From: Selenobaculum gibii
GTDB taxonomy: Bacteria > Bacillota > Negativicutes > ICN-92133
Length of the DNA: 64,000 nt
Assembly (NCBI RefSeq): GCF_030273445.1
Contig: NZ_CP120678.1
Span: 907,501 to 971,500, forward strand
Direction of reading: 5' to 3'
Made by a program: the position numbers and the translations under genes. Each line of letters begins with the position of its first letter. The stretch's first letter is position 1. Below are positions 15,284 to 24,988 of this stretch, in pieces. The notes under the pieces were generated by a model that had not been told where the DNA came from, searched no databases, and saw nothing but the letters and a program-made list of their open reading frames with translations.

Positions 15284-16822
15284 ATGAAAATTAAACGTGC
15301 CTTAATCAGTGTTTCTGATAAAACTGGTGTTATTGAATTTGCGAAAAAGCTTCATGCTGCTGGGGTAGATATTATTTCTACTGGCGGTACAATGAAAACT
15401 TTAAAAGAAGCAGGTATTCCTGTAACTTATGTAAGTGAAGTGACTGGGTTTCCTGAGATTATGGATGGTCGTGTAAAAACTTTAAATCCATATATTCATG
15501 GTGGTATACTTGCAATTCGTGATAATGCAGAGCATGTGGAAGCGATGAAAAAACATAATATTACAGGCATTGATATGGTTGTTGTAAATCTTTATCCATT
15601 CCGTCAAACAATTGCCAAACCAGGGGTTGAACTTGCAGAAGCAATTGAAAATATTGATATTGGTGGCCCCGCGATGATTCGTGCGGCAGCAAAAAATTTC
15701 AAATATGTAACTGTGGTTGTAAATCCTGCACGTTACGATGAGATTGCAGCTGAACTTACAAGTGATGCTGGTATTACTGATGGACTTCGTATGTCTCTTG
15801 CAAAAGAAGCTTTTGGGCATACCGCTGAGTATGATGCTTGTATTAATCAATACTTAGCTAAAGAGTTAGGCGAAGGCAATTTCCCTAATACAGTACATAT
15901 GACGTTAGAAAAAGTTCAAGATTTACGTTATGGTGAAAATCCACATCAAAATGCGGCTTTCTATCGTGAAGCGCATAGTCCAATCGGGGTTGCGAATGCG
16001 AAACAATTGCACGGAAAAGAACTTTCCTTCAATAATATTGTTGATATAGAATCAGCTTATAATATTGTAGCTGAATTTAAAGATCCAGCAGTAGCGATTA
16101 TTAAACATACAAATCCTTGCGGTGCAGGAATTGGTGCAACAATTTCTGAAGCTTACACAAAAGCATATGAAGCAGATCCGTTATCTGCTTTTGGTGGTAT
16201 TGTGGCATTAAATCGTACAGTAGATAAAGCAACTGCACAGCAAATTAGTGAAATTTTTATTGAGGTTGTGATTGCTCCTGCCTTTGATAAAGAATCGCTT
16301 GAAATTTTAACAGCGAAGAAAAATATTCGCCTATTAACATTACCGCTTCCTGAACTTGGCGGTTCTCGTATGGATATGAAAAAAGTGGCTGGTGGAATGT
16401 TACTTCAAGATGCAGATACGCTTGAGGCAAAACGCGAAGAAATGCAAGTCGTTTCTAAGCGTCAACCAACGGAAGAAGAATGGCGTCAAGCAATGTTTGC
16501 TTGGAAAATTGTAAAGCATGTAAAATCTAATGCGATTGTTGTTGCTGGCAATGACCAAACGTATGGTGTTGGTGCAGGTCAAATGAATCGTGTAGGTTCA
16601 GCAGCAATTGCGCTTGAACAAGCTGGTGAAAAAGCAAAAGGTGCTGTACTTGCTTCTGATGCATTCTTACCGTTTAGAGATTCTGTGGATACGGCTGCAA
16701 AAGCTGGTATCACATTAGTTATTCAAACTGGCGGATCAATTCGTGACCAAGAATCTATTGATGCAGCGAATGAACATGGAATTACAATGATTTTCACTGG
16801 TAGAAGACATTTTAAACATTAA
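15284..16822 (+). CDS. purH: PurH, bifunctional AICAR transformylase / IMP cyclohydrolase
   Basis: 512 residues, the normal length. The N-terminal cyclohydrolase (MGS-like) domain starts KRALISVSDKTGVIEFA and holds STGGTMKTL. The C-terminal transformylase has LRYGENPHQNAAFY and AIIKHTNPCGAG with the catalytic Lys-His pair, and ends FTGRRHFKH. It makes IMP, the end product of the pathway. A hairpin separates it from purD. Confidence 0.97.
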   Translation: MKIKRALISVSDKTGVIEFAKKLHAAGVDIISTGGTMKTLKEAGIPVTYVSEVTGFPEIMDGRVKTLNPYIHGGILAIRDNAEHVEAMKKHNITGIDMVVVNLYPFRQTIAKPGVELAEAIENIDIGGPAMIRAAAKNFKYVTVVVNPARYDEIAAELTSDAGITDGLRMSLAKEAFGHTAEYDACINQYLAKELGEGNFPNTVHMTLEKVQDLRYGENPHQNAAFYREAHSPIGVANAKQLHGKELSFNNIVDIESAYNIVAEFKDPAVAIIKHTNPCGAGIGATISEAYTKAYEADPLSAFGGIVALNRTVDKATAQQISEIFIEVVIAPAFDKESLEILTAKKNIRLLTLPLPELGGSRMDMKKVAGGMLLQDADTLEAKREEMQVVSKRQPTEEEWRQAMFAWKIVKHVKSNAIVVAGNDQTYGVGAGQMNRVGSAAIALEQAGEKAKGAVLASDAFLPFRDSVDTAAKAGITLVIQTGGSIRDQESIDAANEHGITMIFTGRRHFKH

Positions 16823-16845
16823 TTGAATTGATTTTCAATATTTTA

Positions 16846-16898
16846 AGATAAAGTCGCACTTACTTTTTCGCAAGGATGAGTTTTCGTGCGACTTATCT
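16846..16898 (+). other. Stable hairpin between purH and purD
   Basis: AGATAAAGTCGCAC (16846-16859) pairs over 13 bases with GTGCGACTTATCT (16886-16898) around a 26-base loop. There is no T-run, and the purD ribosome-binding site follows at once. It could be an RNA-processing or stability element, or a translational regulator of purD. Confidence 0.6.
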
Positions 16899-16914
16899 AT
16901 ATAGGAGTGATTGT

Positions 16915-18192
16915 GTGCGTATATTAGTCATTGGCGGCGGTGGTCGCGAACATACGTTAGCTTGGAAACTTTCTCAAAGTCAAGGTGTGGAGAAAATGTA
17001 TGCGATTCCGGGCAATCCTGGGATGGAAAGCCTTGCTGAATGTATAAGTAATATTTCTATTTCTGATAATATTTCCTTGGTGAAATTCGCCGAAGAACAT
17101 AAAATTGACCTAACTGTTGTAGGACCAGAATTACCATTGGCAAACGGTTTGGTAGATGCTTTTGAAGAAGCAGGATTAAAAGCTTTTGGCCCAACAAAAG
17201 CAGCAGCTGAAATTGAAGGATCAAAAGCTTTTTCTAAATGGTTAATGAAAAAATACGAAATTCCTACAGCTAAATTTGAAGTATTTACTGATGCTCAAAA
17301 AGCGCGTGAATATATAAAAGCGCAAGGTGCACCAATTGTTATTAAGGCCGATGGCTTAGCGGCAGGCAAAGGTGTAATTGTAGCAGCGACACTACAAGAG
17401 GCTTTAGAAGCTGTGGATAGCATTATGTGCGATCATACTTTTGGTGATGCTGGAAGTCGCGTAGTGATTGAAGAATGCTTGGTTGGTGAAGAAGCTTCCC
17501 TACTTGCATTTACGGATGGTAAAACGATTATTCCAATGATTTCTTCACAAGATCATAAACGTGCATTTGATAATGATGAAGGTCCAAATACTGGTGGGAT
17601 GGGAACTTATGCACCAGCTCCAGTATTAACGCAAGATTTACTCAAGCAAGTACAAAAAGAAATTCTTGAACCAACCGTAAAAGCAATGCAGCAAGAAGGC
17701 CGGAAATACTGCGGTTGTTTATATGCAGGTCTTATGATTACAGCAGACGGTCCGAAAGTTATTGAGTTCAATGCACGCTTTGGTGATCCGGAAACACAAG
17801 TTGTATTGCCATTATTGGATGGTGATTTAGCACAAATTATGCTAGCGTGTATTGAGGGGAATTTAGCTAAAACTGAAGTGAAATGGGAAGAAAAAGCGAC
17901 TGTTTGTGTAGTTATGGCAGCAGGTGGTTATCCAGCGAATTATAAAAAAGGTGATGTAATCACTGGCATGGATAAAGCAGAGGCTGATGGGGCGGTGGTA
18001 TTCCATGCAGGTACGGCAAAAACGGAGGCTGGAATTGTAACCAATGGCGGACGCGTATTAGGCGTTACAGCGAAAGCAGATAATATTAAAGAGGCTGTAG
18101 ATAAAGCCTATAAAGCAGTTAGCAAAATTAATTTTGCAAAAGTACACTATCGTAAGGATATTGCATATCGTGCAATTGCTCGTTTAAAATAA
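16915..18192 (+). CDS. purD: PurD, phosphoribosylamine-glycine ligase (GAR synthetase)
   Basis: 425 residues from GTG at 16915, seven bases after AGGAG; upstream in-frame starts lie in the purH-purD hairpin. ATP-grasp enzyme: RILVIGGGGREHTLAW is the N-terminal phosphate site, APIVIKADGLAAGKGVIVA the ATP loop, and EFNARFGDPETQVVLPLL the metal site. Last gene of the operon, followed by a terminator. Confidence 0.97.
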   Translation: MRILVIGGGGREHTLAWKLSQSQGVEKMYAIPGNPGMESLAECISNISISDNISLVKFAEEHKIDLTVVGPELPLANGLVDAFEEAGLKAFGPTKAAAEIEGSKAFSKWLMKKYEIPTAKFEVFTDAQKAREYIKAQGAPIVIKADGLAAGKGVIVAATLQEALEAVDSIMCDHTFGDAGSRVVIEECLVGEEASLLAFTDGKTIIPMISSQDHKRAFDNDEGPNTGGMGTYAPAPVLTQDLLKQVQKEILEPTVKAMQQEGRKYCGCLYAGLMITADGPKVIEFNARFGDPETQVVLPLLDGDLAQIMLACIEGNLAKTEVKWEEKATVCVVMAAGGYPANYKKGDVITGMDKAEADGAVVFHAGTAKTEAGIVTNGGRVLGVTAKADNIKEAVDKAYKAVSKINFAKVHYRKDIAYRAIARLK

Positions 18193-18204
18193 AGAGTATT
18201 TTTT

Positions 18205-18248
18205 AAATCATGGGAAAGTATATCAATAATACTACCCATGATTTTTTT
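18205..18248 (+). terminator. Terminator of the pur operon
   Basis: AAATCATGGG (18205-18214) pairs with CCCATGATTT (18235-18244), and the T-run continues to 18248. Confidence 0.85.
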
Positions 18249-18309
18249 GATTGAAAAAGGTATAATGTCATAGATTGACGAATAAAAGAATGCAGGAAGG
18301 AGTATGTAT

Positions 18310-18822
18310 ATGGATGTTGGTTTATTATTAGTGAATATTGGTTTAATTATTATGCTGCTGGCGAGTTTAGGATTAACGATCATCGGTATGCCCGGGAATA
18401 TTGTTATTTTTCTTACTGCACTTGCCTATGGCTTTTATGATCACTTTGTCCATCTTTCTCTTATGGATTTAGGCATTGTATTGGGTGCTATTATATTAGG
18501 TGAAGTATTTGAAACATTTACAGGTGCAGTTTGGGCAAGCAGAGAGAAAGCATCAAAACGTGCTGTTATATTTGCTGTAATTGGAACAGTTATTGGAGGA
18601 CTTATAGGCACGGCTTTTACTCCTATTATTGGCTCAATTATTGGCGCCTTAGCCGGTGGATTTACAGTAAGTTGGTTTGTTGAGTATCAACTAACTAATG
18701 ATAAAGAACATGCAATTCGTGTGGCAACGAGTGTAATAAAAGGACAGATACTTGGTGTGATCATAAAATTCACCATTGCGTTAGTTACGATTATTTATTT
18801 ATTATTTAATTTAGCATGGTAA
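18310..18822 (+). CDS. DUF456 family membrane protein
   Basis: 170 residues from ATG at 18310; GGAAGGAG is seven bases upstream, which makes the ATG at 18304 too close. Four to five hydrophobic segments are visible (LLLVNIGLIIMLLASLGL; IVIFLTALAYGFY; LGIVLGAIILGEVF; VIGTVIGGLIG; GVIIKFTIALVTIIYLL) with glycine-rich helices typical of DUF456. Function unknown. It probably has its own promoter after the pur terminator. Confidence 0.8.
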   Translation: MDVGLLLVNIGLIIMLLASLGLTIIGMPGNIVIFLTALAYGFYDHFVHLSLMDLGIVLGAIILGEVFETFTGAVWASREKASKRAVIFAVIGTVIGGLIGTAFTPIIGSIIGALAGGFTVSWFVEYQLTNDKEHAIRVATSVIKGQILGVIIKFTIALVTIIYLLFNLAW

Positions 18823-18904
18823 CTAAGTTGTTAGCTGAGAAATATCATAGGAAGAGAAAAAAAGTATATACTATTAAAAACTTATTTATCAGATGACTAA
18901 TCTA

Positions 18905-19023
18905 CTCATCTGACGAAATAAGCGATTCACACAAAATCAAATGTTTTGGTTCTCTGCTTATAAGACGCTCGCCTTCTATAGGTGAGAGATATACCCACAG
19001 GCGAGAAGCTAAGTTTCTGAATC
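18905..19023 (-). repeat. Palindromic intergenic element, copy B
   Basis: Inverted, diverged copy of the element at 11250-11374. Shared blocks (on the minus strand) are TGATTTTGTGTGAATCGC and CTTATAAGCAGAGAAC. The hairpin arms are CTCTCACC and GGCGAG, a changed sequence that still pairs. It sits in the 298-base gene-free stretch between the DUF456 gene and the M16 peptidase; apart from it I see only the peptidase promoter region. Confidence 0.7.
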
Positions 19024-19120
19024 AAGTTTACTTTATAAAAATTTTTAGTCAGATGTAAATTTACAAAATAGACGTATAATTTAGAACTAAGATTCTAGAT
19101 TTAGAATAAGGAGGATATTG

Positions 19121-22045
19121 ATGTCACTTATAGTTGGTCAAGAGTATAGTGGATTTGAATTAAAAGAAATAGCAGAGGTTAAAGAAATAGGCTCAACAGC
19201 TTATCAGTTTATCCATAAAAAAAGCGGCGCAAAATTATTATTTATGGAAAATGAAGATGACAATAAAGTTTTTTCGATTACGTTTCGAACGCCACCGAAT
19301 GACAGTACGGGTGTACCGCATATTGTAGAACATTCTGTATTATGTGGTTCGCGGAAGTTCCCAATGAAAGAACCATTTGTAGAGCTTGTTAAGGGGTCAT
19401 TAAATACGTATTTAAATGCAATGACGTTTTCAGATAAAACGATGTATCCAGTCGCAAGTCGCAACGATAAAGATTTTCAAAATCTAATGGATGTTTATCT
19501 TGATGCGGTGTTTTATCCTGTAATGTATGATTGTCCAGAAGTTTTTATGCAGGAAGGCTGGCATTATGAAGCGGAATCGAAAGATTCCGAATTGAGATAT
19601 AAAGGTGTTGTATACAATGAAATGAAAGGGGCTTTTTCTTCTCCAGAGGCTATTTTGGACAAGGAAATTCTCGCTTCTTTATTTCCTGATACCACGTATG
19701 GATATGAGTCTGGAGGAGATCCAGATGTAATTCCAGAGCTTACATTAGAAGGTTTTTTAGCTTTTCATCAAAAATATTATCACCCATCCAATAGTTATAT
19801 TTATTTGTATGGAAAGATGGATATAGTAGAAAAATTATCGTTTTTAGATAAAGAATATTTAAGTGCTTTTGAAGCGAAATCGATTGATTCAACCATCCAA
19901 GAACAAAAACTGTTTAGTGAGCCAAAGTATGTAGAAAGTTATTATCCAGCTTCGGCAAATGAAGATATTCAGGACAAAACGTTTTTAAGTTTAAATTGTA
20001 TTGTTGGAAAAGCAGAAGAAACGGAAACAATGATGGCATTGCAAATCCTTGAGCATTTCTTATTGAGAACACAATCAGCACCATTGAAGAAAGCTTTGAT
20101 TGATGCAAACATCGGTAAAGACGTATTGAGCTCATTTGCAGATAGTATCTTACAGCCATCCTTTAGCATTATTGTTAGTGGTTCTGATGTTGATCAAGTA
20201 GAAGCGTTTAAACGGGTGACGAAAGAAACATTAGAAAAGTTAGCCCGTGAGGGAATTGATCGAGAGTTAATTGAAGCATCGATTAATTTATTAGAATTTA
20301 AATTGCGTGAAGCTGATTTTGGGCAAAGTCCAAAGGGTTTAATTTACAATATTAAATGTATGGATAGTTGGCTTTATGATGCCAGTCCATTATTAGGGAT
20401 TTCGTATGAAAAGCCTTTGGAACACATTAAGAGTGCGCTAGATAATCGTTATTTTGAAAAACTAATTGAAACAAGATTTCTTAATAACTCACATATGACG
20501 TTAGTAGTATTAAAGCCAAAACAAGGGTTAGGCGAATTGCGTGCCAAAGAAATCAGAACAGAATTAGCTGCACATAAAGCAAAGTTATCGGAAACAGAAA
20601 TTGAAAACTATATAGAAATGACGAAAAAATTACAGCTTCGCCAAGAAACCCCTGATACACCAGATGCTTTAGCGACAATTCCATTATTAAAACTACAAGA
20701 CATTGAGCCGAAATCTGAACAACTGATTTTAGAAGAAAAAAACATTTTAAATACACAAGTGTTATTCCATCCTATTTCCACCAATAAAATTGCCTATTTG
20801 AATTTATATTTTGATGCAGCGACTTTGCCGCAAGATTTAGTTTTATATGCTTATTTATTGGCAGAGCTGTTAGGCAAAGTATCAACGGAAAATTATGAAT
20901 ATAGTTCACTGGCAAATGAAGTAAATAGCAGTACGGGCGGCATTGCGTATGATGTGATTGCATTTACGGAAAGTCATAGTGCAGAGGTTTATTATCCGAA
21001 ATTTAAGGTTAAGGCAAAAGCTTTGGTCAAAAAACTTCCAAAGCTAATGAAACTTTTGTCTGAGGTTTTAACAAAGAGTAAATTTGATGATAAAAAACGT
21101 GTAAAAGAATTGATCGCACAATTAAAATCCTCACTCGAAATGTATTTGCTTAGAAATGCGCAACAAGTGGTTGCAGGTCGCGTTTTATCCTATTTTTCAC
21201 CGGCAAGTCGGTATAATGAGCAAGGCTTGTTAAGCTTTTATGAGTTTATCGTAGACTTAAATAAGAATTTTGAATCGCACTATGCTGTTATTCAAGAAAA
21301 TTTTGCGAAAATTATGCCGATGCTCTTTAATAAAAATGAAATGGTTACAAGCATTACTTTAGATAAAAGCGATTATGATATTTTTGCAAAAGAGTACCCA
21401 AAATTTTTAAATGTTTTACATGACATAAAATTTGCAAAGCAAGAATATGAATTTACAATTGATAAATTGAATGAAGGTTTAATGACGTCAAGTAAAATTC
21501 AATATGTAGCAAAAGGTGCGAATTTTAATCGCTTAGGTTTTGCATTTAGTGGAAGCCTACGTGTTTTAGAGACAATTTTACGTTATGATTACCTATGGAA
21601 TCGTATCCGTGTACAAGGTGGAGCTTATGGCGCGTTTACGCAATTTAGACGTACGGGGAATATGGTTTTTGGCTCTTATCGAGATCCAAATCTAGCAGAA
21701 ACCATTGATGTATATAATGAAACTGCAAATTATATGCGTAACTTTACTGTAGATGAACGTGAAATGACAAAATACATCATCGGGTCAATGAGTACGCTTG
21801 ATACACCGCTTACGCCGCAAATGAAGGGTGAAGTTGCAGCTGAATGTCATATTCGACATATTACACAAGCAGATATACAAAGGGAACGAGACCAAGTACT
21901 GGCAACAAAGCAAGAGGATATTAGAAGTTTAGCTAACTTAATTGATGCGTGTATGAAAGAAAATTATCTTTGCGTATTAGGCGGGGAAGAAAAGATAAAA
22001 GAAAATAAAGAGATATTTAATAACTTAAAACAAGTATTTAATTAA
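19121..22045 (+). CDS. Peptidase M16C (PreP-like insulinase family zinc protease)
   Basis: 974 residues from ATG at 19121 after AAGGAGGA; the preceding in-frame TTG is unlikely. The inverted zinc motif HIVEH (H67, E70, H71) is present, followed by SVLCGSRKFPMKEPFVEL as in presequence-protease type members. The length fits the four-domain single-chain M16C chamber. A second half around residue 830 carries RVQGGAYGAF and FGSYRDPN, the conserved Arg/Tyr region that completes the active site. It degrades peptides, probably in the cytoplasm as no signal peptide is seen. Confidence 0.93.
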   Translation: MSLIVGQEYSGFELKEIAEVKEIGSTAYQFIHKKSGAKLLFMENEDDNKVFSITFRTPPNDSTGVPHIVEHSVLCGSRKFPMKEPFVELVKGSLNTYLNAMTFSDKTMYPVASRNDKDFQNLMDVYLDAVFYPVMYDCPEVFMQEGWHYEAESKDSELRYKGVVYNEMKGAFSSPEAILDKEILASLFPDTTYGYESGGDPDVIPELTLEGFLAFHQKYYHPSNSYIYLYGKMDIVEKLSFLDKEYLSAFEAKSIDSTIQEQKLFSEPKYVESYYPASANEDIQDKTFLSLNCIVGKAEETETMMALQILEHFLLRTQSAPLKKALIDANIGKDVLSSFADSILQPSFSIIVSGSDVDQVEAFKRVTKETLEKLAREGIDRELIEASINLLEFKLREADFGQSPKGLIYNIKCMDSWLYDASPLLGISYEKPLEHIKSALDNRYFEKLIETRFLNNSHMTLVVLKPKQGLGELRAKEIRTELAAHKAKLSETEIENYIEMTKKLQLRQETPDTPDALATIPLLKLQDIEPKSEQLILEEKNILNTQVLFHPISTNKIAYLNLYFDAATLPQDLVLYAYLLAELLGKVSTENYEYSSLANEVNSSTGGIAYDVIAFTESHSAEVYYPKFKVKAKALVKKLPKLMKLLSEVLTKSKFDDKKRVKELIAQLKSSLEMYLLRNAQQVVAGRVLSYFSPASRYNEQGLLSFYEFIVDLNKNFESHYAVIQENFAKIMPMLFNKNEMVTSITLDKSDYDIFAKEYPKFLNVLHDIKFAKQEYEFTIDKLNEGLMTSSKIQYVAKGANFNRLGFAFSGSLRVLETILRYDYLWNRIRVQGGAYGAFTQFRRTGNMVFGSYRDPNLAETIDVYNETANYMRNFTVDEREMTKYIIGSMSTLDTPLTPQMKGEVAAECHIRHITQADIQRERDQVLATKQEDIRSLANLIDACMKENYLCVLGGEEKIKENKEIFNNLKQVFN

Positions 22046-22050
22046 TCAAT

Positions 22051-22094
22051 AAAAAAGATTGCCGTATTTACAATAATGCGTGCAATCTTTTTTT
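22051..22094 (+). terminator. Terminator after M16 peptidase
   Basis: AAAAAAGATTGC (22051-22062) pairs with GCAATCTTTTTTT (22082-22094). Confidence 0.85.
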
Positions 22095-22183
22095 CGAATT
22101 TTTTATTGTAAATCCAAAAATAAGAAGTTAACAAGTCGAAAAAAGATGATATAATGTAGAATGAGTCGTTTGGAGGGAATTGT

Positions 22184-23119
22184 TTGATTGATTTACATTG
22201 TGATACAATTTCTGCTTTATATAATAATCCTGAATATGGTTCTTTAAAAAAAAACTCGCTTCAGGTAGATATAGAAAAGTTGAAACAGGGGCATAGTACT
22301 GCCCAGTTTTTTGCGATGTTTGTTGATACAGCAGTAATTGAAGATTCTTTTTTATATTGCAATAATTTAATTCGTAAATTTTATCAAGAATTAGCCTTAA
22401 ATAAAGACTGTATAGAAATTGCTCACAATTTTTATGAGTATTTACAAAATGATAAGAATAAGAAAATATCTGCTTTTTTAACGATTGAAGAAGGCGCAGT
22501 GCTAAAAGGTGATTTAACGAATATTAATAGATTTTATCAGCAAGGGGTTCGTTTAATTACTTTGACCTGGAACTATGCCAATGAAATTGGCTATCCGAAT
22601 TTTAATTTTACATATCAAAATAAAGGCTTAACTTCTTTTGGAAAATCAGTTGTTTGCGAGATGAATCGCTTGGGGATGATTGTCGATGTGTCACATTTGT
22701 CTGATCAGGGGTTTTATGATGTTGCAAAAGTTAGTTCTAAACCTTTTATTGTATCTCACTCTAATAGTCGTGATGTAGTTTATCATAGTCGTAATTTGAC
22801 TAATGATATGATACGAATAGTAGGGGAAAAAGGCGGTGTCATAGGTATTAATTTTTCTAATAATCTTTTGTCTGGATCAAGTTATAGTTATGTGGAAGAT
22901 ATGATACGGCATATTAAGCATATTTATCAAATTGGTGGCAGTGATGTATTGGCCTTGGGGACTGATTTTGATGGAATTCATGCAATTTTGGAAATTGAAA
23001 ACATTGGTCAAATTGACAAATTATTTGGAGCTTTGAAAAGTCAAGGGTTTAAAAATGATGATATTGAAAAACTTTCTAAGTTAAATTGTTTAAGGGTAAT
23101 TAAAGATTGTCTAGTTTAG
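22184..23119 (+). CDS. Membrane dipeptidase, peptidase family M19
   Basis: 311 residues from TTG at 22184, seven bases after GGAGGG. IDLHCDT at residues 2-8 holds the His-x-Asp zinc ligands; FLTIEEGAVL gives the bridging Glu; DVSHLSDQGFYDV and IVSHSNSR give the later His ligands; LALGTDFDGI ends the barrel. The family hydrolyses dipeptides including D-residue substrates. No signal peptide is seen. A TetR gene follows after 24 bases. Confidence 0.9.
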   Translation: MIDLHCDTISALYNNPEYGSLKKNSLQVDIEKLKQGHSTAQFFAMFVDTAVIEDSFLYCNNLIRKFYQELALNKDCIEIAHNFYEYLQNDKNKKISAFLTIEEGAVLKGDLTNINRFYQQGVRLITLTWNYANEIGYPNFNFTYQNKGLTSFGKSVVCEMNRLGMIVDVSHLSDQGFYDVAKVSSKPFIVSHSNSRDVVYHSRNLTNDMIRIVGEKGGVIGINFSNNLLSGSSYSYVEDMIRHIKHIYQIGGSDVLALGTDFDGIHAILEIENIGQIDKLFGALKSQGFKNDDIEKLSKLNCLRVIKDCLV

Positions 23120-23143
23120 GAACAAAGGGATGGGAGTGGTAAT

Positions 23144-23767
23144 ATGGACAAAATTAAAGATCAGATTGATTTAAGCGATCCCAAAAATAAACGTCAGCAT
23201 ATTTTGGATGCAGCTTACATTGTATTCTCACGTAAAGGGTTTCATCGTGCAACAGTAGATGAAATTATAAAGTTAGCGGATACCGGAAAAGGAACAGTAT
23301 ACAATTATTTTATTAATAAAGAAAATTTATTTTATACTTTAATAGAAGAAAGAAGTGCCCCTTTTCGTCATCATATTTCTAATATAAAGAAGGATAATAT
23401 TCCGCCATTAGAGAAAATACGATTAATGACACGTGAGTTTTTATCTTTTTATGATAAACATGCAGATTTATGGCGTGTTTTTATGCATGAAGTTCGTTGT
23501 TTTGGGGAAGTGGGCTATCCAGGGTTTAGTGAAGAACAGCAAAAAAAATGTCGGAGAAATTTTGAAGAACCTTTAGAAACCTTAGAAGCTGTGATAAAAG
23601 AGGGAATTGAACAAGGACTTCTTATCGTAGCAAGTTCTAAACAAGCTGCCTATGGTTTATTAAGCGCAATTCTTGCGATTGTGTTTCAAAAGTTAATTGG
23701 TGATGAATTTGACCAAACCGCAGAAAATATTGCTCGAGTATTTTTATTTGGTATCGCAAATAAATAA
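23144..23767 (+). CDS. TetR/AcrR family transcriptional regulator
   Basis: 207 residues. The helix-turn-helix is RKGFHRATVDEIIKLADTGKG followed by TVYNYFINKENLFYTLIEE, a classic TetR domain at about residues 28-67. The rest is a helical ligand-binding domain of the YsiA/RutR-like kind. It lies directly before the HlyD-like gene on the same strand (45-base gap) and may regulate it. GGGAGTGG precedes the ATG. Confidence 0.9.
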   Translation: MDKIKDQIDLSDPKNKRQHILDAAYIVFSRKGFHRATVDEIIKLADTGKGTVYNYFINKENLFYTLIEERSAPFRHHISNIKKDNIPPLEKIRLMTREFLSFYDKHADLWRVFMHEVRCFGEVGYPGFSEEQQKKCRRNFEEPLETLEAVIKEGIEQGLLIVASSKQAAYGLLSAILAIVFQKLIGDEFDQTAENIARVFLFGIANK

Positions 23768-23812
23768 GTGCTATAATATAGCCTTGTAAATGATTTTGCA
23801 GGGGGCATTTTT

Positions 23813-24832
23813 TTGGAAATCGATATTACCGAGAAAGTATATAAAATAATAAAATATTGTTTGATTTGTATCTTATTTCTTGTACTTGGAATGAGTTCAA
23901 TCATATATTGCTGGCAAAAAAATGATGTTTATCTTGTTATCTCTGATGCGCAAATTCAAGGAAAAAACGTAAATATCATGAGTAAGGTATCAGGTACGGT
24001 ACAAGATATTTTAGTAGAAGATGGAGCTATGGTGGAAGCTGGTCAGACAATTGCAATTTTGCAAGTCGAAATTTCGCCAGAGCAAATAAAAGAATTAGAA
24101 AATAATTTAGAAAATGAAAAACTTCATTATAACAATATACTATCAACACCGGATGTGATTACGCCATCTGTGCAGAATAATACAGTAGTAGATCAAGCAT
24201 CTGTTGAATCAGCGCAGAAAAATTTAGACAGAGCAGCTGCGAATAGGGACAAGATGGAGAAGCTATTTGCTATGGGAGCGATTAGCGCTGTACAAAATAA
24301 TGCAGCGCAAGTTGCTTATCAGGCAGCTCTAGATAATTTTACTGCTGCAAATACACCTAGAGTAAATTCCACAGCGGTAGTTAATCAGGTTGCGAATAAG
24401 CAAGAGCTATTGCGTATTGCTCAATTACAGATTGACCAGGCTAAATTAGCGTATGAGCAAAGTAAATCTGCCCAGCAATCTGCAGTTATTACTGCGCCAG
24501 TGAGTGGAATGGTAAATTTGAATAGTTTTACAATAGATACAAAGGTTCAAGCAGGGCAGAATTTATTTACTGTAAGCGATATTGCTGATGTTTGGGTAGA
24601 AGCTAAAATTAATCGAAATGATGTTTATAAAGTGGGGTTAGGCAATTTCTCAAGTTATTCAATAACAGAATATCCAAGGCTAATTTTTAAAGGAACGGTC
24701 TTTGATATTATAGGTGATGAAGCTTTGGAACAGGTTGATGATAATATGGCGATACTAAAGATTTCTGTTCCAATGGATGAAGATACGGTATTTAAACCGG
24801 GAATGCGTGTAAATTTAAAAATTACATTATAA
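23813..24832 (+). CDS. HlyD/EmrA-type membrane fusion (periplasmic adaptor) protein
   Basis: 339 residues from TTG at 23813 after CAGGGGG. A single membrane segment lies at about residues 13-35 (CLICILFLVLGMSSIIYC). A biotinyl/lipoyl-like half (ISDAQIQGKNVNIMSKVSGTV) comes next, then a coiled-coil hairpin, the second lipoyl half (ITAPVSGMVNLNSF) and a beta-barrel with PGMRVNLKI near the end. Such adaptors link an inner membrane exporter to an outer membrane channel, which fits a diderm cell. No exporter or TolC-type gene adjoins it; the partner must be elsewhere. Confidence 0.9.
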   Translation: MEIDITEKVYKIIKYCLICILFLVLGMSSIIYCWQKNDVYLVISDAQIQGKNVNIMSKVSGTVQDILVEDGAMVEAGQTIAILQVEISPEQIKELENNLENEKLHYNNILSTPDVITPSVQNNTVVDQASVESAQKNLDRAAANRDKMEKLFAMGAISAVQNNAAQVAYQAALDNFTAANTPRVNSTAVVNQVANKQELLRIAQLQIDQAKLAYEQSKSAQQSAVITAPVSGMVNLNSFTIDTKVQAGQNLFTVSDIADVWVEAKINRNDVYKVGLGNFSSYSITEYPRLIFKGTVFDIIGDEALEQVDDNMAILKISVPMDEDTVFKPGMRVNLKITL

Positions 24833-24935
24833 AAGAATTTAGTAAAATTAAATTTACTATTCAATTTTCAGCATATTAAAAAGGTCTCTTTTAGTTTATA
24901 TTTCTATGAATAAAAATTTAAAAAATATGCAAAAC

Positions 24936-24988
24936 AAAAGTCGTCGACCACAGATAGCGTAAAAACAGCTAGAGGTCGACGACTTTTT
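24936..24988. terminator. Strong hairpin between HlyD gene and CRISPR array
   Basis: AAAAGTCGTCGACC (24936-24949) pairs with GGTCGACGACTTTTT (24974-24988). T-runs in both directions make it a likely bidirectional terminator that isolates the array. Confidence 0.8.
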
